NCBI GenBank assembly: GCA_020853405.1
Contig: JADYYZ010000210.1
Coordinates: 1 to 15,405 of the forward strand
Direction: 5' to 3'
Origin: Acetobacteraceae bacterium
GTDB lineage: Bacteria > Pseudomonadota > Alphaproteobacteria > Acetobacterales > Acetobacteraceae
Length of the DNA: 15,405 nt
Part shown: one piece after another, positions 7,314 to 14,835 of the stretch
Layout of the letters: every line of letters begins with the position of its first letter
How positions within the stretch are numbered: position 1 is the first letter of the stretch
Made by a program: the position numbers and the translations under genes
The notes under the pieces: generated by a model
Seen by the model: the letters and a program-made list of their open reading frames with translations, nothing else
Told to the model about the DNA's origin: nothing
Databases searched by the model: none

Positions 7314-8431
7314 TGGCGGTCGACCCGGTCCTGCTGACGCAGGCGCTGATCCGCTGCCCGTCGGTGACGCCCGAGGATGCCGGCGCGATCGCCGTGCTGG
7401 AAGGCGTGCTGGCGCCGCTTGGGTTCGCCTGCACGCGGCTTCGTTTCGGCGAGGTCGAGAACCTGTTCGCCAGGATCGGCGAGGGGCGCCCTCATTTCTG
7501 CTTCGCCGGGCATACCGATGTGGTGCCGCCGGGCGAGGGCTGGAGTTCTGATCCGTTCGCCGCCGAGATCCGCGATGGCGTGCTGTACGGAAGGGGGGCG
7601 GCGGACATGAAATCCGGCGTCGCCGCCTTCGTCGCCGCCGCCGCGGCCCGGCTCGCGGCAGGGCCGCTCACGGGGTCGATCAGCCTGCTGATCACCGGCG
7701 ACGAGGAGGGGCCGGCGCGCGACGGCACGGTGCGCGTGCTCGACTGGATGGCAGGCAGCGGCCAGCTGCCGGATTTCTGCCTGGTCGGCGAGCCGACCAG
7801 CGTCGAGGCGTTGGGCGACACCATCAAGATCGGCCGGCGCGGCAGCCTGAGCGCCGTGATCACGGTGCGGGGAATCCAGGGCCACGTCGCCTATCCGGAC
7901 CGTGCCGACAACCCGTTGCACCGGCTGGCAGGGGTGCTGGCCGAGCTGATCGCCGAGCCGCTCGACCAGGGCAGCCACTGGTTCCAGCCGAGTTCGCTGC
8001 AGCTGACCAGCGTCGATGTCGGCAACCCGGCGACCAACGTCATCCCGGCCGCGGCGACGGCGCGGCTGAACATCCGCTTCAACGATTCGCACAGCGCCGC
8101 GTCGCTGGAGGCGTGGCTTCGCGCCGTCCTGGCCCGGCATGCGCCCGACCATACGCTGGAATGCGACTGCTCCGGCGAGGCGTTCCTGACCAGGCCGGGC
8201 GGTGATGTCGAGCGACTGGTGGCGGCGGTGCGGCGGGCGACCAACCGGACGCCGAAGCTCGACACCGGTGGCGGCACATCCGATGCCCGGTTCGTCGCGC
8301 GTCACCGCCCGGTGGCGGAGTTCGGCCTGGTCGGGACCACCATGCACAAGACCGACGAGTGCGTGTCGCTTGCCCAGATCACCGGCCTCGCCGACGCCTA
8401 TCGCGAGGTGCTCGGCGCGTTCGGGGTCTGA
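7313..8431 (+). CDS. dapE: Succinyl-diaminopimelate desuccinylase
   Basis: DapE hydrolyses N-succinyl-LL-diaminopimelate to LL-diaminopimelate and succinate, two steps after DapD. The 372-aa length is normal. Dinuclear zinc ligands and catalytic residues of the M20 family are all visible: H67 and D69 in CFAGHTDVVPPG, D98 in GRGAADMKSG, the E131/E132 pair in ITGDEEGPA, E160 in LVGEPTS and H345 in GTTMHKTDE. The dimerisation (lid) domain is inserted around residues 175-290 (GIQGHVAYPDRADNP). The ATG overlaps the dapD stop by one base, implying coupled translation. The last 34 bases overlap the end of the convergent truA gene. Confidence 0.96.
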   Translation: MAVDPVLLTQALIRCPSVTPEDAGAIAVLEGVLAPLGFACTRLRFGEVENLFARIGEGRPHFCFAGHTDVVPPGEGWSSDPFAAEIRDGVLYGRGAADMKSGVAAFVAAAAARLAAGPLTGSISLLITGDEEGPARDGTVRVLDWMAGSGQLPDFCLVGEPTSVEALGDTIKIGRRGSLSAVITVRGIQGHVAYPDRADNPLHRLAGVLAELIAEPLDQGSHWFQPSSLQLTSVDVGNPATNVIPAAATARLNIRFNDSHSAASLEAWLRAVLARHAPDHTLECDCSGEAFLTRPGGDVERLVAAVRRATNRTPKLDTGGGTSDARFVARHRPVAEFGLVGTTMHKTDECVSLAQITGLADAYREVLGAFGV

Positions 8432-9198
8432 TCGGCCGCCGCCCCGTCGCCGGGCGGACCGTAGCCGACGAACAGCAGCGTGAGCCCCTGCGGCGGCGCG
8501 GTCTCGCCGGCCCGGCGCCGGTCGCGCGCCGCCAGGATCGCGGCGATGTCGGCCTCGCTCCAGCGCCCGCGACCGACCTGGGCCAGCGTGCCCGCGATGT
8601 TGCGCACCTGGTGGTGCAGGAAACTCCGCGCCCGCGCGTGCAGCCTGATGCGGTCCCCCTCGCGCGTGACCGCCAGCCGATCGAGTGTCCTGAGCGCGGA
8701 TTTCGCCTGGCACTCGGCCGCCCGGAAACTCGAGAAATCGTGCCGCCCGACCAGCAGCTGCGCCGCCCTGTGCATCGCCCCGTGATCGAGCGGCACCGGC
8801 ACGTGCCAGACCCGGCCCAGATCCAGTGCCGCGGGCGCCCGGCGATTGAGGATCACATAGTCATAGGCGCGCTCGGTCGCGCTGAAGCGGGCATGCCAGC
8901 CCTCGGGGGCGCGCGTGCAGTCCAGCACGGCGAGCGGCAGCGGGCGGGTATGGAAGTTCAGTGCGTCGCGCACGCGCTCCGGCGGATGCTCGCGCCCGAG
9001 GTCGATCTGCGCGACCTGGCCGGCGGCGTGCACCCCGGCATCGGTGCGGCCGGCGGCCGCCGAGGCGACCGGGGCGCCGCCGTTCAGGCGGGACGCCGCC
9101 TCCTCGATCGCCTGCTGCACCGAAAGACCGTTCGGCTGGCGCGGCCAGCCGACGAAGGCAGCACCGTCGTACTCCACCAGCAGCCGATAGCGCGGCAT
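8398..9198 (-). CDS. truA: tRNA pseudouridine(38-40) synthase TruA
   Basis: TruA converts uridines 38-40 in the tRNA anticodon stem to pseudouridine. The 266-aa protein starts MPRYRLLVEYDGAAFVGWPR, the usual TruA N-terminus. The catalytic aspartate is D53 in AAGRTDAGVHAAGQV. Also visible are RAYDYVILNR, the HDFSSFRA motif and FLHHQVRNIAGTL near the C-terminus. The ATG overlaps the fmt stop by one base (TGATG). It is the last gene of the def-fmt-truA operon. Its 3' end reaches 34 bases into dapE on the other strand, and no terminator hairpin is evident in the overlap. Confidence 0.95.
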   Translation of the reverse strand: MPRYRLLVEYDGAAFVGWPRQPNGLSVQQAIEEAASRLNGGAPVASAAAGRTDAGVHAAGQVAQIDLGREHPPERVRDALNFHTRPLPLAVLDCTRAPEGWHARFSATERAYDYVILNRRAPAALDLGRVWHVPVPLDHGAMHRAAQLLVGRHDFSSFRAAECQAKSALRTLDRLAVTREGDRIRLHARARSFLHHQVRNIAGTLAQVGRGRWSEADIAAILAARDRRRAGETAPPQGLTLLFVGYGPPGDGAAADQTPNAPSTSR

Positions 9199-10100
9199 CA
9201 GGAAAGGCGGCTGCCGGCGGGCAGCTTGTGGCCGCGCAGGAAATCGGCGGCGTCCATCGCGCGCCGGCCCGCCGCCTGCACGCGGCGAAGCCGGAGCGCG
9301 CCCCGCCCGCAGGCCACACGCAGCGCCTCGTCCAGCACCGTGCCGGGCGGCCCGTCGCCGTCGGCAGGTTCTGCGGCCAGCACCTTCAGCACTGCGCCAT
9401 CCAGCAGGCAGAAGGCGCCGGGCCACGGATCGAAGGCGCGCACCTGGCGATCGAGCGCGGCCGCATCGCGCGTCCAGTCGAGCCGCCCGTCCGCGCGCGT
9501 GAGTTTCGGGGCATAGGTCACCCCCGCCTCGGGCTGGGCGACGCCGGGCGGGTTCTCGGCCAGCGCGCGCAGGATCAGCGCCGCCCCGATCGCGGCCAGG
9601 CGGTCGTGCAGGCCGGCCGCGGTTTCGCGGGGCGCGATCGCGGTCGCCTCGGCCAGCAGCATCGGCCCGGTATCCAGCCCTTCGTCCATGCGCATGATGC
9701 TGACCCCGGTTTCGGCGTCGCCTGCCAGGATCGCGGCGCTGATCGGCGAGGCGCCCCGCCAGCGCGGCAGCAGCGAGGCGTGGATGTTGAGGCAGCCGCG
9801 CGCCGGCGCCCGCAGCATCGCGGGCGGCAGCATCAGGCCATAGGCGGCGACCACCGCCGCATCGGCGCCGAGGCCAGCGAACGCAAGCTGGGCCGCCGGG
9901 TCGCGCCGCAGCCGTGCCGGCGTGCGCACGGCAAGCCCGAGCTGGTCGGCGGCGCGGTGCACCGCGCACTTCGTTTCGGCCATGCCGCGCCCGGCAGGCT
10001 TCGGCGGCTGGCAGTAGACCGCGACGATCCGGTGCGCGGCATGAAGCGCGACGAGCGCCGGCACCGCGAACCCGGGGCTGCCCATGAAGATCAGGTTCAC
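9198..10100 (-). CDS. fmt: Methionyl-tRNA formyltransferase
   Basis: Fmt formylates Met-tRNA(fMet) with 10-formyl-tetrahydrofolate before translation initiation. The 300-aa protein has the N-terminal formyltransferase domain with catalytic N105 and H107 in CLNIHASLLPRWRGASPI and D143 in MRMDEGLDTGPML, and a C-terminal OB-like domain starting near residue 205. Start is GTG at 10100, translated NLIFMGSPGFAVP, which aligns exactly with the normal Fmt N-terminus; the in-frame ATG at 10085 would remove the first strand. It lies 13 bases after the def stop with no clear Shine-Dalgarno sequence and overlaps truA by one base. The def-fmt pairing, removal and addition of the same formyl group, is a classic operon. 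Confidence 0.95.
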   Translation of the reverse strand: MNLIFMGSPGFAVPALVALHAAHRIVAVYCQPPKPAGRGMAETKCAVHRAADQLGLAVRTPARLRRDPAAQLAFAGLGADAAVVAAYGLMLPPAMLRAPARGCLNIHASLLPRWRGASPISAAILAGDAETGVSIMRMDEGLDTGPMLLAEATAIAPRETAAGLHDRLAAIGAALILRALAENPPGVAQPEAGVTYAPKLTRADGRLDWTRDAAALDRQVRAFDPWPGAFCLLDGAVLKVLAAEPADGDGPPGTVLDEALRVACGRGALRLRRVQAAGRRAMDAADFLRGHKLPAGSRLS

Positions 10101-10113
10101 GGGCCGGGGCGGA

Positions 10114-10656
10114 TCATTCGCCGCGCTGCTCCTTGGCGAGCTTGCGCATGATCATGTTGCGGCGCAGCGCGCTGAGGTGATCGACGAACAGCACGCCGTC
10201 CAGGTGGTCGATCTCGTGCTGCAGGCAGCGCGCCAGCAGCCCTTCCGCCTGGATCTGGTGGCGGGTGCCGGCCAGGTCCTGGTAGCGGACGGTAACGGCA
10301 AGCGGGCGGACCACGTCGGCATACTGGTTGGGCAGGCTGAGGCAGCCTTCCTCGCGCGGTTCGCTCTCGCGGCTGGCGGCGATCAGTTCCGGGTTCAGCA
10401 GCACCCGGGGCCGGCGCTCGCCCTCGGGCTGGAGGTCGAGCACCACCAGCCGCAGCCCGACCCCCACCTGCGGCGCGGCCAGCCCGATGCCGGGTGCCGC
10501 ATACATGGTGGCCAGCATCCTCGGCACCAGCTCGGCAACCGGCCGCGCATCGGCCGGCACGATCGCGCGCGCCTTCGCGCGCAGCATCGGGTGCGGCGCG
10601 ATCAGGATCGGCAGCGTCGGCGCATCGGGCGCGAGCGTGGCAGGCGTCTGATCCAT
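10114..10656 (-). CDS. def: Peptide deformylase
   Basis: Def removes the N-formyl group from nascent proteins. 180 aa, with all three family motifs: GIGLAAPQ at 56-63, EEGCLSLP with metal ligand C105, and QHEIDHLDG with H147 and H151 as ligands and E148 as the catalytic acid/base. The ATG at 10656 gives MDQTPATLAPDAPTLPIL and leads directly into the usual ILIAPHPMLRAKA start of the fold. The 5-10 bases before the ATG contain no Shine-Dalgarno sequence. First gene of the def-fmt-truA operon, diverging from the hsp20 gene. The C-terminal tail, KLAKEQRGE, is ordinary for the family. Confidence 0.96.
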   Translation of the reverse strand: MDQTPATLAPDAPTLPILIAPHPMLRAKARAIVPADARPVAELVPRMLATMYAAPGIGLAAPQVGVGLRLVVLDLQPEGERRPRVLLNPELIAASRESEPREEGCLSLPNQYADVVRPLAVTVRYQDLAGTRHQIQAEGLLARCLQHEIDHLDGVLFVDHLSALRRNMIMRKLAKEQRGE

Positions 10657-10740
10657 CGCGCGCCACTTATGCCGCCCGGCCGCACGCTGCAAGATAGCCT
10701 GCGGCGATGTGCCGCGCGCCTCGCGGGGGGGAGGGCCGGC

Positions 10741-10769
10741 CTTGAATCGGCGGGGTCCGCTGCCGATAT
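10741..10769 (+). promoter_or_regulatory. Predicted RpoH (sigma-32) heat-shock promoter for hsp20
   Basis: CTTGAA at 10741-10746 followed by CCGATAT at 10763-10769. Read as TTG, 18 bases, then CCGATAT, it matches the alphaproteobacterial RpoH pattern TTG-N17/18-CYTATNT at all but one base of the -10. The predicted start of transcription is near 10776, giving a leader of about 58 bases to the hsp20 ATG. Confidence 0.65.
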
Positions 10770-10776
10770 CAGCCTT

Positions 10777-10833
10777 GTCCGGATGCCGACCCGGGTCCGG
10801 ACGTAGAGCTCGCTCAATACGAGGAGAACAACG
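10777..10833 (+). promoter_or_regulatory. ROSE-like RNA thermometer in hsp20 leader
   Basis: Two hairpins are seen. The first pairs GTCCGG (10777-10782) with CCGGAC (10797-10802). The second pairs CTC-G-CTC (10809-10815) with GAGGAG (10821-10826) around the 5-base loop AATAC, leaving the middle G12812-type residue, base 10812, unpaired. The GAGGAG strand is the Shine-Dalgarno sequence of the ATG at 10834. A UCGCU sequence (10810-10814) lying opposite AGGA with a bulged G is the hallmark of ROSE thermometers that control small heat-shock genes in alphaproteobacteria. Melting at raised temperature would free the ribosome site. Structure was drawn by eye. Confidence 0.6.
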
Positions 10834-11328
10834 ATGAACCGTACGTCGATTTTCGGCAGCCCGCTGTTCCTGGGCTTCGACCATCTCGAGCAGATGCTCG
10901 ACCGGCTTTCCAAGACCAGCACCGACGGCTACCCGCCCTACAACATCGAGGCGGTCGGAGCCAACGGCCTTTGCATCACGCTCGCGGTCGCCGGCTTCAC
11001 CATGGATGACCTCTCGATCACGGTCGAGGACAACCAGCTGGTGATCCGCGGCAAGCAGAAGGACGAGGCCGAGGGCCGCAGCTTCATCCATCGCGGCATC
11101 GCCGCCCGCCAGTTCCAGCGCGCCTTCGTGCTGGCCGATGGCGTCGAGGTGAACCGCGCCTGGCTCGACAACGGCCTCCTGCATCTCGACCTGGTGCGGC
11201 CGCAGCCGGAAAGCCGGGTCCGGACCATCCGCATCGGCGAGGTGCCGGCGGGTGGCACGAACGGCGCCAATGGCCACGGCACGGCCCAGGTGGTCGATGC
11301 CACCCCGGCCAGCGGCAAGGCCGCCTGA
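10834..11328 (+). CDS. Small heat-shock protein, Hsp20/IbpA type
   Basis: An ATP-independent holdase that binds unfolding proteins in the cytoplasm. 164 aa. The alpha-crystallin domain runs from about 31 to 124, opening with the class-A signature YPPYNIE (33-39), continuing with ITLAVAGFTMDDLSITVEDN and closing with the hallmark NGLLHLDL (113-120). A C-terminal IxI-type anchor is present as RTIRIGE (130-136), followed by a flexible Gly/Asn/Ala tail of about 28 residues. The N-terminus FGSPLFLGFDHLEQMLDRL matches IbpA-like proteins of alphaproteobacteria. Regulation is well supported here: an RpoH-like promoter and a ROSE-like leader. The DUF1150 gene follows 47 bases later, and both end at a strong terminator. 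Confidence 0.95.
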   Translation: MNRTSIFGSPLFLGFDHLEQMLDRLSKTSTDGYPPYNIEAVGANGLCITLAVAGFTMDDLSITVEDNQLVIRGKQKDEAEGRSFIHRGIAARQFQRAFVLADGVEVNRAWLDNGLLHLDLVRPQPESRVRTIRIGEVPAGGTNGANGHGTAQVVDATPASGKAA

Positions 11329-11375
11329 GCGGGGGCGCACGCAACATAGGTTTCCGGCCGAAGGAGAAGGCCGCC

Positions 11376-11624
11376 ATGACCGAAGATGATGATGACGTCG
11401 AGCTGCCACGGACCAAGGTGGTGGGGATCAGGACGCTGACCGCGGACGATTTCGTCCGGCTCGGCCTCGGTCACATCGCCTATGTGCGCCCGATCCTGCT
11501 GAACGGCACCGCTGCCTTCGCGATCCACGCCGCCGACGGCACCCAGATGGCCGTCGCGGCCGGGCGCGAGGTCGCGATCGCTGCGATCCGCCAGCACGAG
11601 ATGGAGCCGCTGGCGGTGCATTGA
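11376..11624 (+). CDS. DUF1150 family small protein
   Basis: An 82-aa acidic protein beginning MTEDDDDVELPRTKVVGIRT, with a core LGLGHIAYVRPILLNGTAAFAIHAADGTQMAV that matches the DUF1150 family. The family is found in alphaproteobacteria, commonly beside small heat-shock genes, as here. No signal peptide or membrane segment is seen and the function is unknown; a link to heat stress is inferred from the neighbour. The start is well supported: AAGGAG lies 10 bases before the ATG, in the 9-base loop between CGGCC (11355-11359) and GGCCG (11369-11373). Cotranscribed with hsp20 and followed by an intrinsic terminator. Confidence 0.85.
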   Translation: MTEDDDDVELPRTKVVGIRTLTADDFVRLGLGHIAYVRPILLNGTAAFAIHAADGTQMAVAAGREVAIAAIRQHEMEPLAVH

Positions 11625-11650
11625 TTGGGTTTGGCGAGGCCAGCGAACGG

Positions 11651-11687
11651 GGGGCGGTGCCGGAGACGGCGCCGCCCCATTCTTTTT
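11651..11687 (+). terminator. Rho-independent terminator of the hsp20-DUF1150 operon
   Basis: A 12-bp GC stem, GGGGCGGTGCCG (11651-11662) with CGGCGCCGCCCC (11667-11678), with a single G-T wobble and a GAGA tetraloop, followed by ATTCTTTTT. It lies 27 bases after the DUF1150 stop. The reverse strand lacks a T-tract, so it does not look like a terminator for the convergent dihydroorotase gene. Confidence 0.92.
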
Positions 11688-11720
11688 CGTTGCCCGTGCC
11701 CCGATCCGGGCGGCGCGATC

Positions 11721-13052
11721 TCAGCCGGCGCGGGTCTCCTCGAAGATCGCCGGGCGGCCGGCCGGCGTGCCGACCAGGGCGTCGTCGCGCATCACCACGT
11801 TGCCGCGCACCACCGTCGCCACCGGCCAGCCCTGCACCTCGGTGCCGTCGAACGGCGTCCAGCCGCAGGGCGCTGCCATCTTCGCTGCCTCGATCCTGCG
11901 CCGTGCCCGCATGTCGACCAGCGTCAGGTCGCCGTCATAGCCGGCGGCAAGCCGGCCCTTGCGCAGCAGCCCGAACACGCGCGCCGGCCCCGCCCCCATC
12001 AGGTCGACCAGGCGCGCAAGCGTGAGCCGGCCCGCGTTCACGTGGTCGAGCATCACCGGCACGATGGTCTGCACCCCGGTAAGGCCGGCGGCAGTGGCGG
12101 GCCAGGGGCGTTCCTTGGCCTCCCTGCTGTGCGGGGCGTGGTCGCTGCCGATGGTGTCGACGCTGCCGTCGCGGATCGCCGCCCAGGCTGCCTCGTAGTG
12201 GCGGCGGTCGCGGATCGGCGGGTTCATCACCGCATAGCCGCCGAGCGTCTCGTACGCCTCCGGCGCCACCTGGGTGAGGTGGTTCACCAGCAGCTCGACG
12301 GTGGCGAGGTCGCGGAAATCCTTCAGATAGTCGAGCTCCTCGGCGGTCGAGACATGCAGGATGTGCGCCCGCCGGTGCGTCTTGCGTGCGATCGCCATCA
12401 GCCGGCGCGTGCCAAGGAAGGCGGTTTCCACGTCGCGCCATTCCATGTGGCGCAGATGCGGCCCGCCATCGGCGAACATCTTGCGCCGCTGCTGCAGCCG
12501 ATACTCGTCCTCGCTGTGATAGGCGATGCGTCGCCGCCCGCCCTGCATCACCGCCTCCAGCGAGGCATCGTCCTCGACCAGCAGGTCGCCGGTGGAACTG
12601 CCGGCGAACACTTTTATGGCGCAGACATTCGCCTCGGCTTCCAGGCTGCCGAGCTCGGCGATGTTCGACTTCGCGGCCCCGACATAGAAGCCCATGTCGC
12701 ACCAGGCGCGGCCGGCGATGTGGGCGCGCTTCCAGTCCAGCCGGGCAGTGTCGGTGATGGCGGGGCTGGTGTTGGGCATGTCGAACACGCAGGCAACGCC
12801 CCCCAGCACCGCGCCCTTCGTTCCGGTCTCGATCGTCTCGACCGCCTCGTTGCCGGGTTCGCGCAGATGCACGTGCGAATCGATCAGGCCGGGCAGCACA
12901 TGGAGGCCCGTGGCGTCGATCACCGTCCCGGCGCTGGCCGACGACAGCGACCCGATCGCCGCGATGCGGCCGCGAAGGATGCCGACATCGGCCGCTTCGG
13001 AGCCGTTCGGCGTCACCAGGGTGCCGTTCCTCACCAGCAGATCGAAATGCAT
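11721..13052 (-). CDS. pyrC: Dihydroorotase
   Basis: An amidohydrolase of 443 aa, best matched to dihydroorotase, which closes carbamoyl-aspartate to dihydroorotate in pyrimidine synthesis. Seen: the metal motif H60-x-H62 in GLIDSHVHLREPG, K147 in CAIKVFAGSSTGDLLV (the position of the carboxylated lysine in related enzymes), H179 in IAYHSEDE, H230/H233 in AHILHVSTAEELDYL and D304 in GSDHAPHSREAKE. All expected ligands are present, so this is not the inactive pseudo-dihydroorotase that often accompanies pyrB. Allantoinase or hydantoinase is possible but less likely given the REPG and SSTGDLLV motifs. The ATG at 13052 has GGGAGAGG upstream. It follows asnB by 22 bases. Confidence 0.88.
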   Translation of the reverse strand: MHFDLLVRNGTLVTPNGSEAADVGILRGRIAAIGSLSSASAGTVIDATGLHVLPGLIDSHVHLREPGNEAVETIETGTKGAVLGGVACVFDMPNTSPAITDTARLDWKRAHIAGRAWCDMGFYVGAAKSNIAELGSLEAEANVCAIKVFAGSSTGDLLVEDDASLEAVMQGGRRRIAYHSEDEYRLQQRRKMFADGGPHLRHMEWRDVETAFLGTRRLMAIARKTHRRAHILHVSTAEELDYLKDFRDLATVELLVNHLTQVAPEAYETLGGYAVMNPPIRDRRHYEAAWAAIRDGSVDTIGSDHAPHSREAKERPWPATAAGLTGVQTIVPVMLDHVNAGRLTLARLVDLMGAGPARVFGLLRKGRLAAGYDGDLTLVDMRARRRIEAAKMAAPCGWTPFDGTEVQGWPVATVVRGNVVMRDDALVGTPAGRPAIFEETRAG

Positions 13053-13074
13053 CGGCGGCCTCTCCCTTCCTGTC

Positions 13075-14835
13075 TCACTCCAGCACCGCGAACACGTCGG
13101 CGTCGACCCTCGCGCGCTCGATATGGCGGCGGTGCCACAGCGCGTAGAACAGCAGCGTCCAGGCGGCAAATGCCTCGTGCTTGGCCGAGGCGCGCGTGAA
13201 CACCGCCTCGACCTTCGCCGGATCGCACAGTTCGGCAACGCCCGCCTGGCGTGCCACCAGTTTGCCGAGCCGCGCGCCTCGCGCCGAAATCCAGGCACCG
13301 ACCGGCACCGAGAACCCCTGCTTCGGCGCGAACGGCCGCGCGGCGGGGAAGTTCGCGGCCAGCCATCGCCGCAGCAGGTATTTGCCGCGGCCCTGCCGCA
13401 GTTTCAGCGCATCGGGCAGCCGGAACGCGGCCGCGGCGAGCACCGGGTCGAGGAACGGCGTGCGGCCTTCCACCGCGTGCGCCATCAGGCAGCGGTCGAG
13501 CTTGGTCAGCAGGTCGTTGGGCAGCCAGTCCTGGATGTCGGCGGCCTGGGCCGCCATCAGCCGGCTCCGCCCCTGGCCGGATGAGCGTGCCTCCGCCGCC
13601 TCGATGCCGTCGCGCCAGTGCGGCGCCGCGGACCGACGCAGGCCGAGCCTGGCCAGGATGCCGTGCGGGCGCATGGCGCGGCCGCCCCGCCACCAGGGGC
13701 GCGTGGCCGCGCGATAGCGGCCGTAGCCGGCGAACATCTCGTCGCCGCCCTCGCCCGACAGCACCACCTTGACATGCCGGCACGCCTCGCGCGCGAGCAG
13801 CCAGGTCGGCACGATCGCATAGTCGGCCGCGGGGTCGTCCATCGCCGCCGCGATCGCCGGCAGGTGCGCCCAGAAATCCGCTTCCGTCACCGTGATCTCG
13901 TGGTGCCGCGCGCCGGCGGCACCCGCTGCCTCGCGCGCGGCAGCGCGCTCGTCGGCGGCACCCGGGGCATCGAAGCCGGCGGTGAAGGCAAGCACCGGCC
14001 GCTCGTTCAGCCGCGCCATCATCGCGAGGATCGCAGCACTGTCGATGCCGCCCGACAGGAACAGCCCATAGGGCACATCGCTCCTCTGGTGCATCGCCAC
14101 GCTGTCGGCCAGCGCAGCATCGAGCCGGGCCAGGGCCGCCGCTTCCGATATCGTCTCCGGCCCGCCCTCGGGCAGCGCGGCACGGTGCCTGCGCTCGACG
14201 ATGCGGCCATCGCGGATCAGGACGGTCTCGCCGGGCGCGAGACGCGTGATCCCCTCCAGCGGCGTCGCCGTCCCGGTCGAGAACTGCAGTTCAAGAAGCT
14301 CGTCGCGGGGCTGCGGCGCAAGGCGCGGCTCAACGAGGCCGGCCGCGACCAGCGCCGAAGGTTCGCTGGCGAACGCGATGCCGTGCGGGGTCTCGGCCAG
14401 GTACAGCGGCTTGATGCCGAACGGGTCGCGCGCCAGCACCACCGAACCGGTGCGCGGGTCATGGATGGCGAGCGCGTACATGCCGCGCAGCGACGATGTG
14501 AAATCGAGCCCCTGCGTGCGGAAAAGATGCAAGGGCGGTTCGCAGTCGCTGCCGGTGGCGAAGGCAACCCCCGGCAGCGCGGCGCGCAGTTCGCGGTGAT
14601 TATAGATCTCGCCATTGCCGACGAGCGCGAGGCCGCCCGGCGCGAACAGCGGCTGGTCGCCGGTCTGAAGGTCGATGATGGCAAGCCGTGTCTGGACCAG
14701 GAGCGCGCCGCGATCCTGGTGCGTGCCCGACCCATCCGGGCCGCGATGCGCCAGCGCGGCACGAAGCCCGGCGCCGAGCGCGGGGTCGGGCGGCGGTGCG
14801 TCGGGGCGAAGCGCGAGGCCGGCGATGCCGCACAT
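13075..14835 (-). CDS. asnB: Asparagine synthetase (glutamine-hydrolysing)
   Basis: A 586-aa two-domain enzyme that makes asparagine from aspartate, glutamine and ATP. The N-terminal class II amidotransferase has the nucleophile Cys2 (MCGIAG), R50 in QTRLAIIDL, GNGEIYNHREL (73-83) and D97 in SDCE. The synthetase domain has the ATP-pyrophosphatase loop SGGIDS (261-266), MDDPAADYAIVPTWLL and SGEGGDEMFAGY (360-371). Oddities are mild: SDCEPPLHL stands where SDTEVILHL is usual. Its ATG directly abuts the TAG stop of the upstream glycosyltransferase, so translation is probably coupled. Alphaproteobacterial asnB paralogues next to glycosyltransferases sometimes amidate envelope sugars or peptides, so the true acceptor may not be free aspartate. 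Confidence 0.9.
   Translation of the reverse strand: MCGIAGLALRPDAPPPDPALGAGLRAALAHRGPDGSGTHQDRGALLVQTRLAIIDLQTGDQPLFAPGGLALVGNGEIYNHRELRAALPGVAFATGSDCEPPLHLFRTQGLDFTSSLRGMYALAIHDPRTGSVVLARDPFGIKPLYLAETPHGIAFASEPSALVAAGLVEPRLAPQPRDELLELQFSTGTATPLEGITRLAPGETVLIRDGRIVERRHRAALPEGGPETISEAAALARLDAALADSVAMHQRSDVPYGLFLSGGIDSAAILAMMARLNERPVLAFTAGFDAPGAADERAAAREAAGAAGARHHEITVTEADFWAHLPAIAAAMDDPAADYAIVPTWLLAREACRHVKVVLSGEGGDEMFAGYGRYRAATRPWWRGGRAMRPHGILARLGLRRSAAPHWRDGIEAAEARSSGQGRSRLMAAQAADIQDWLPNDLLTKLDRCLMAHAVEGRTPFLDPVLAAAAFRLPDALKLRQGRGKYLLRRWLAANFPAARPFAPKQGFSVPVGAWISARGARLGKLVARQAGVAELCDPAKVEAVFTRASAKHEAFAAWTLLFYALWHRRHIERARVDADVFAVLE

Noticed and set aside
9199..9969. Upstream extension of the truA frame to 9969
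   Set aside because: It lies inside fmt in another frame. The TruA N-terminus begins exactly at 9198.
10657..11409. Upstream extension of the def frame to 11409
   Set aside because: It runs antisense through hsp20 and adds 251 residues unlike any deformylase. The ATG at 10656 gives normal length.
11625..13199. A 524-codon plus-strand open frame
   Set aside because: It is a shadow of the dihydroorotase gene, with no recognisable domain, and covers the terminator.
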